Of a DNA stretch of 22,395 nt, positions 21,783 through 22,395 are shown in pieces. Made by a program: the position numbers and the translations under genes. Positions within the stretch are counted from its first letter, which is position 1; the number at the start of each line of letters is the position of its first letter. Below the pieces are notes generated by a model. That model saw only the letters and a program-made list of their open reading frames with translations, was not told the origin of the DNA and made no database searches. The DNA is from Halomarinibacterium sp041392125 (GTDB lineage Bacteria; Bacteroidota; Bacteroidia; Flavobacteriales; Flavobacteriaceae): the NCBI GenBank assembly GCA_041392125.1, contig JAWKMR010000019.1, forward strand, positions 1-22,395. The letters run 5' to 3'.

Positions 21783-22395
21783 TTAATAAGAGATTAATTC
21801 TTGCAGTGCTTGCTTAAATCGTTCCTTCGGAAGGTATTGATTTTCAAGAGTTGCTGTAAACGGAATAGGAGTTTCAAGACTTGCCACGCGCCGTATAGGT
21901 GCATCCAAAAATTCAAAGCAATGTTCAGTAATTAACGCCGAAATATCGGAAGCAATACCCCCAAACAAAGAATCTTCTTGTAAAATAATGACTTTTCCTG
22001 TTTTTTTAACGGATGTAAAAATGGCTTCGGTATCCAATGGGATGAGCGTTCTTAAATCCAATAAATCAGCTGAAAGAGTTATTTCCAAAAGCGTTTCTAA
22101 TGCCCAATGCACACCGGCGCCATACGTTATAATGGTTACATCATTTCCCTCTTTTAAAAGAGAAGCCTTTCCGAATGGAATGGTGTAATACTGAGTAGGC
22201 ACCTCTTGTCGTACACTTCTGTAAAGAGCTTTGTGCTCAAAATACATGACGGGATTTGGATCTTCAATAGCGGTTGCCAAAAGCCCTTTGGCATCTATCG
22301 GGAATGCAGGATAGACGACTTTTAAACCCGGTGTATGAGTAAACCATGCTTCGTTAGTTTGACTATGAAAAGGCCCTGCCCCTACTCCTGCGCCA
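21783..22395 (-). CDS. Branched-chain 2-oxoacid dehydrogenase E1, beta-domain C-terminal part (5' end outside window)
   Basis: The frame is open to the right edge; 203 residues are present. They match the E1-beta (transketolase-like) C-terminal half: GPFHSQTNEAWFTHTPGLKVV, YPAFPIDAKGLLATAIEDPNPV, FEHKALYRSV, ITYGAGVHWALETL, DLRTLIPLDTEAI, LQEDSLFGGIASDISALI and LDAPIRRVASLETPIPF. The combination of motifs fits 2-oxoisovalerate dehydrogenase, which uses thiamine diphosphate to decarboxylate the 2-oxoacids from Val, Leu and Ile, feeding branched fatty acid precursors. In flavobacteria this enzyme is often one fused alpha-beta chain; whether this copy is fused cannot be seen here. Pyruvate dehydrogenase E1-beta is the alternative but fits less well. 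Confidence 0.9.
   Translation of the reverse strand, partial: GAGVGAGPFHSQTNEAWFTHTPGLKVVYPAFPIDAKGLLATAIEDPNPVMYFEHKALYRSVRQEVPTQYYTIPFGKASLLKEGNDVTIITYGAGVHWALETLLEITLSADLLDLRTLIPLDTEAIFTSVKKTGKVIILQEDSLFGGIASDISALITEHCFEFLDAPIRRVASLETPIPFTATLENQYLPKERFKQALQELISY

Overview
The window reads as chromosomal DNA of a marine-type member of the Flavobacteriaceae (phylum Bacteroidota). Evidence: AT-rich, densely packed genes; almost no Shine-Dalgarno sequences; promoter boxes of the TAnnTTTG type; secreted proteins ending in type IX secretion (T9SS) sorting domains of the PNP...YDVLGR...GMYF kind; lipoproteins with short signal peptides; and a fused-type branched-chain 2-oxoacid dehydrogenase E1. 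No rRNA, tRNA, CRISPR array, phage gene or intact insertion sequence was seen. It looks like core/housekeeping chromosome with a few irregularities.

Layout. 1-3012, cell-envelope genes: an OmpA-family lipoprotein cut by the left edge, a 59-residue membrane protein, a secreted protein of unknown function, an ExbD-like proton-channel subunit without partners, and an exported protein ending in a divergent glutaredoxin-like domain. 3172-9581, two T9SS cargo proteins: a BNR/Asp-box beta-propeller protein and a 1,509-residue M36 (fungalysin) metalloprotease. 9623-12908: a SemiSWEET sugar transporter broken by a one-base frameshift, an SGNH hydrolase, an unknown exported protein paired with a YceI protein, and a divergent membrane-anchored PhoB-type regulator with three 11-bp direct repeats in the shared intergenic region. 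12909-13436 is a gene-free stretch with REP-like repeats. 13437-14824: a Bcr/CflA-type efflux pump and an unannotated 50-residue ORF facing it.

14925-19112 is the clearest pathway: three overlapping genes encoding a lipoprotein SMP-30-type lactonase, a single-chain fusion of gluconokinase with 6-phosphogluconate dehydrogenase, and a GntP gluconate permease. Together they would open an aldonolactone outside the cytoplasm, import the gluconate, phosphorylate it and oxidise it to ribulose 5-phosphate with NADPH release. 19101-22395, all on the minus strand: an RlmI-like rRNA methyltransferase, a glycine-zipper OmpA lipoprotein, a lipocalin-like lipoprotein and the 3' part of the E1 dehydrogenase gene.

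I found no clear-cut new defence or mobile system. The items most worth a second look are the gluconokinase-6PGDH fusion operon, the regulator with its Pho-box-like repeats, the frameshifted SemiSWEET gene, the promoter embedded in a terminator with an apparently leaderless GTG start at 20321, and the glutaredoxin-like tail at 2386-3012.
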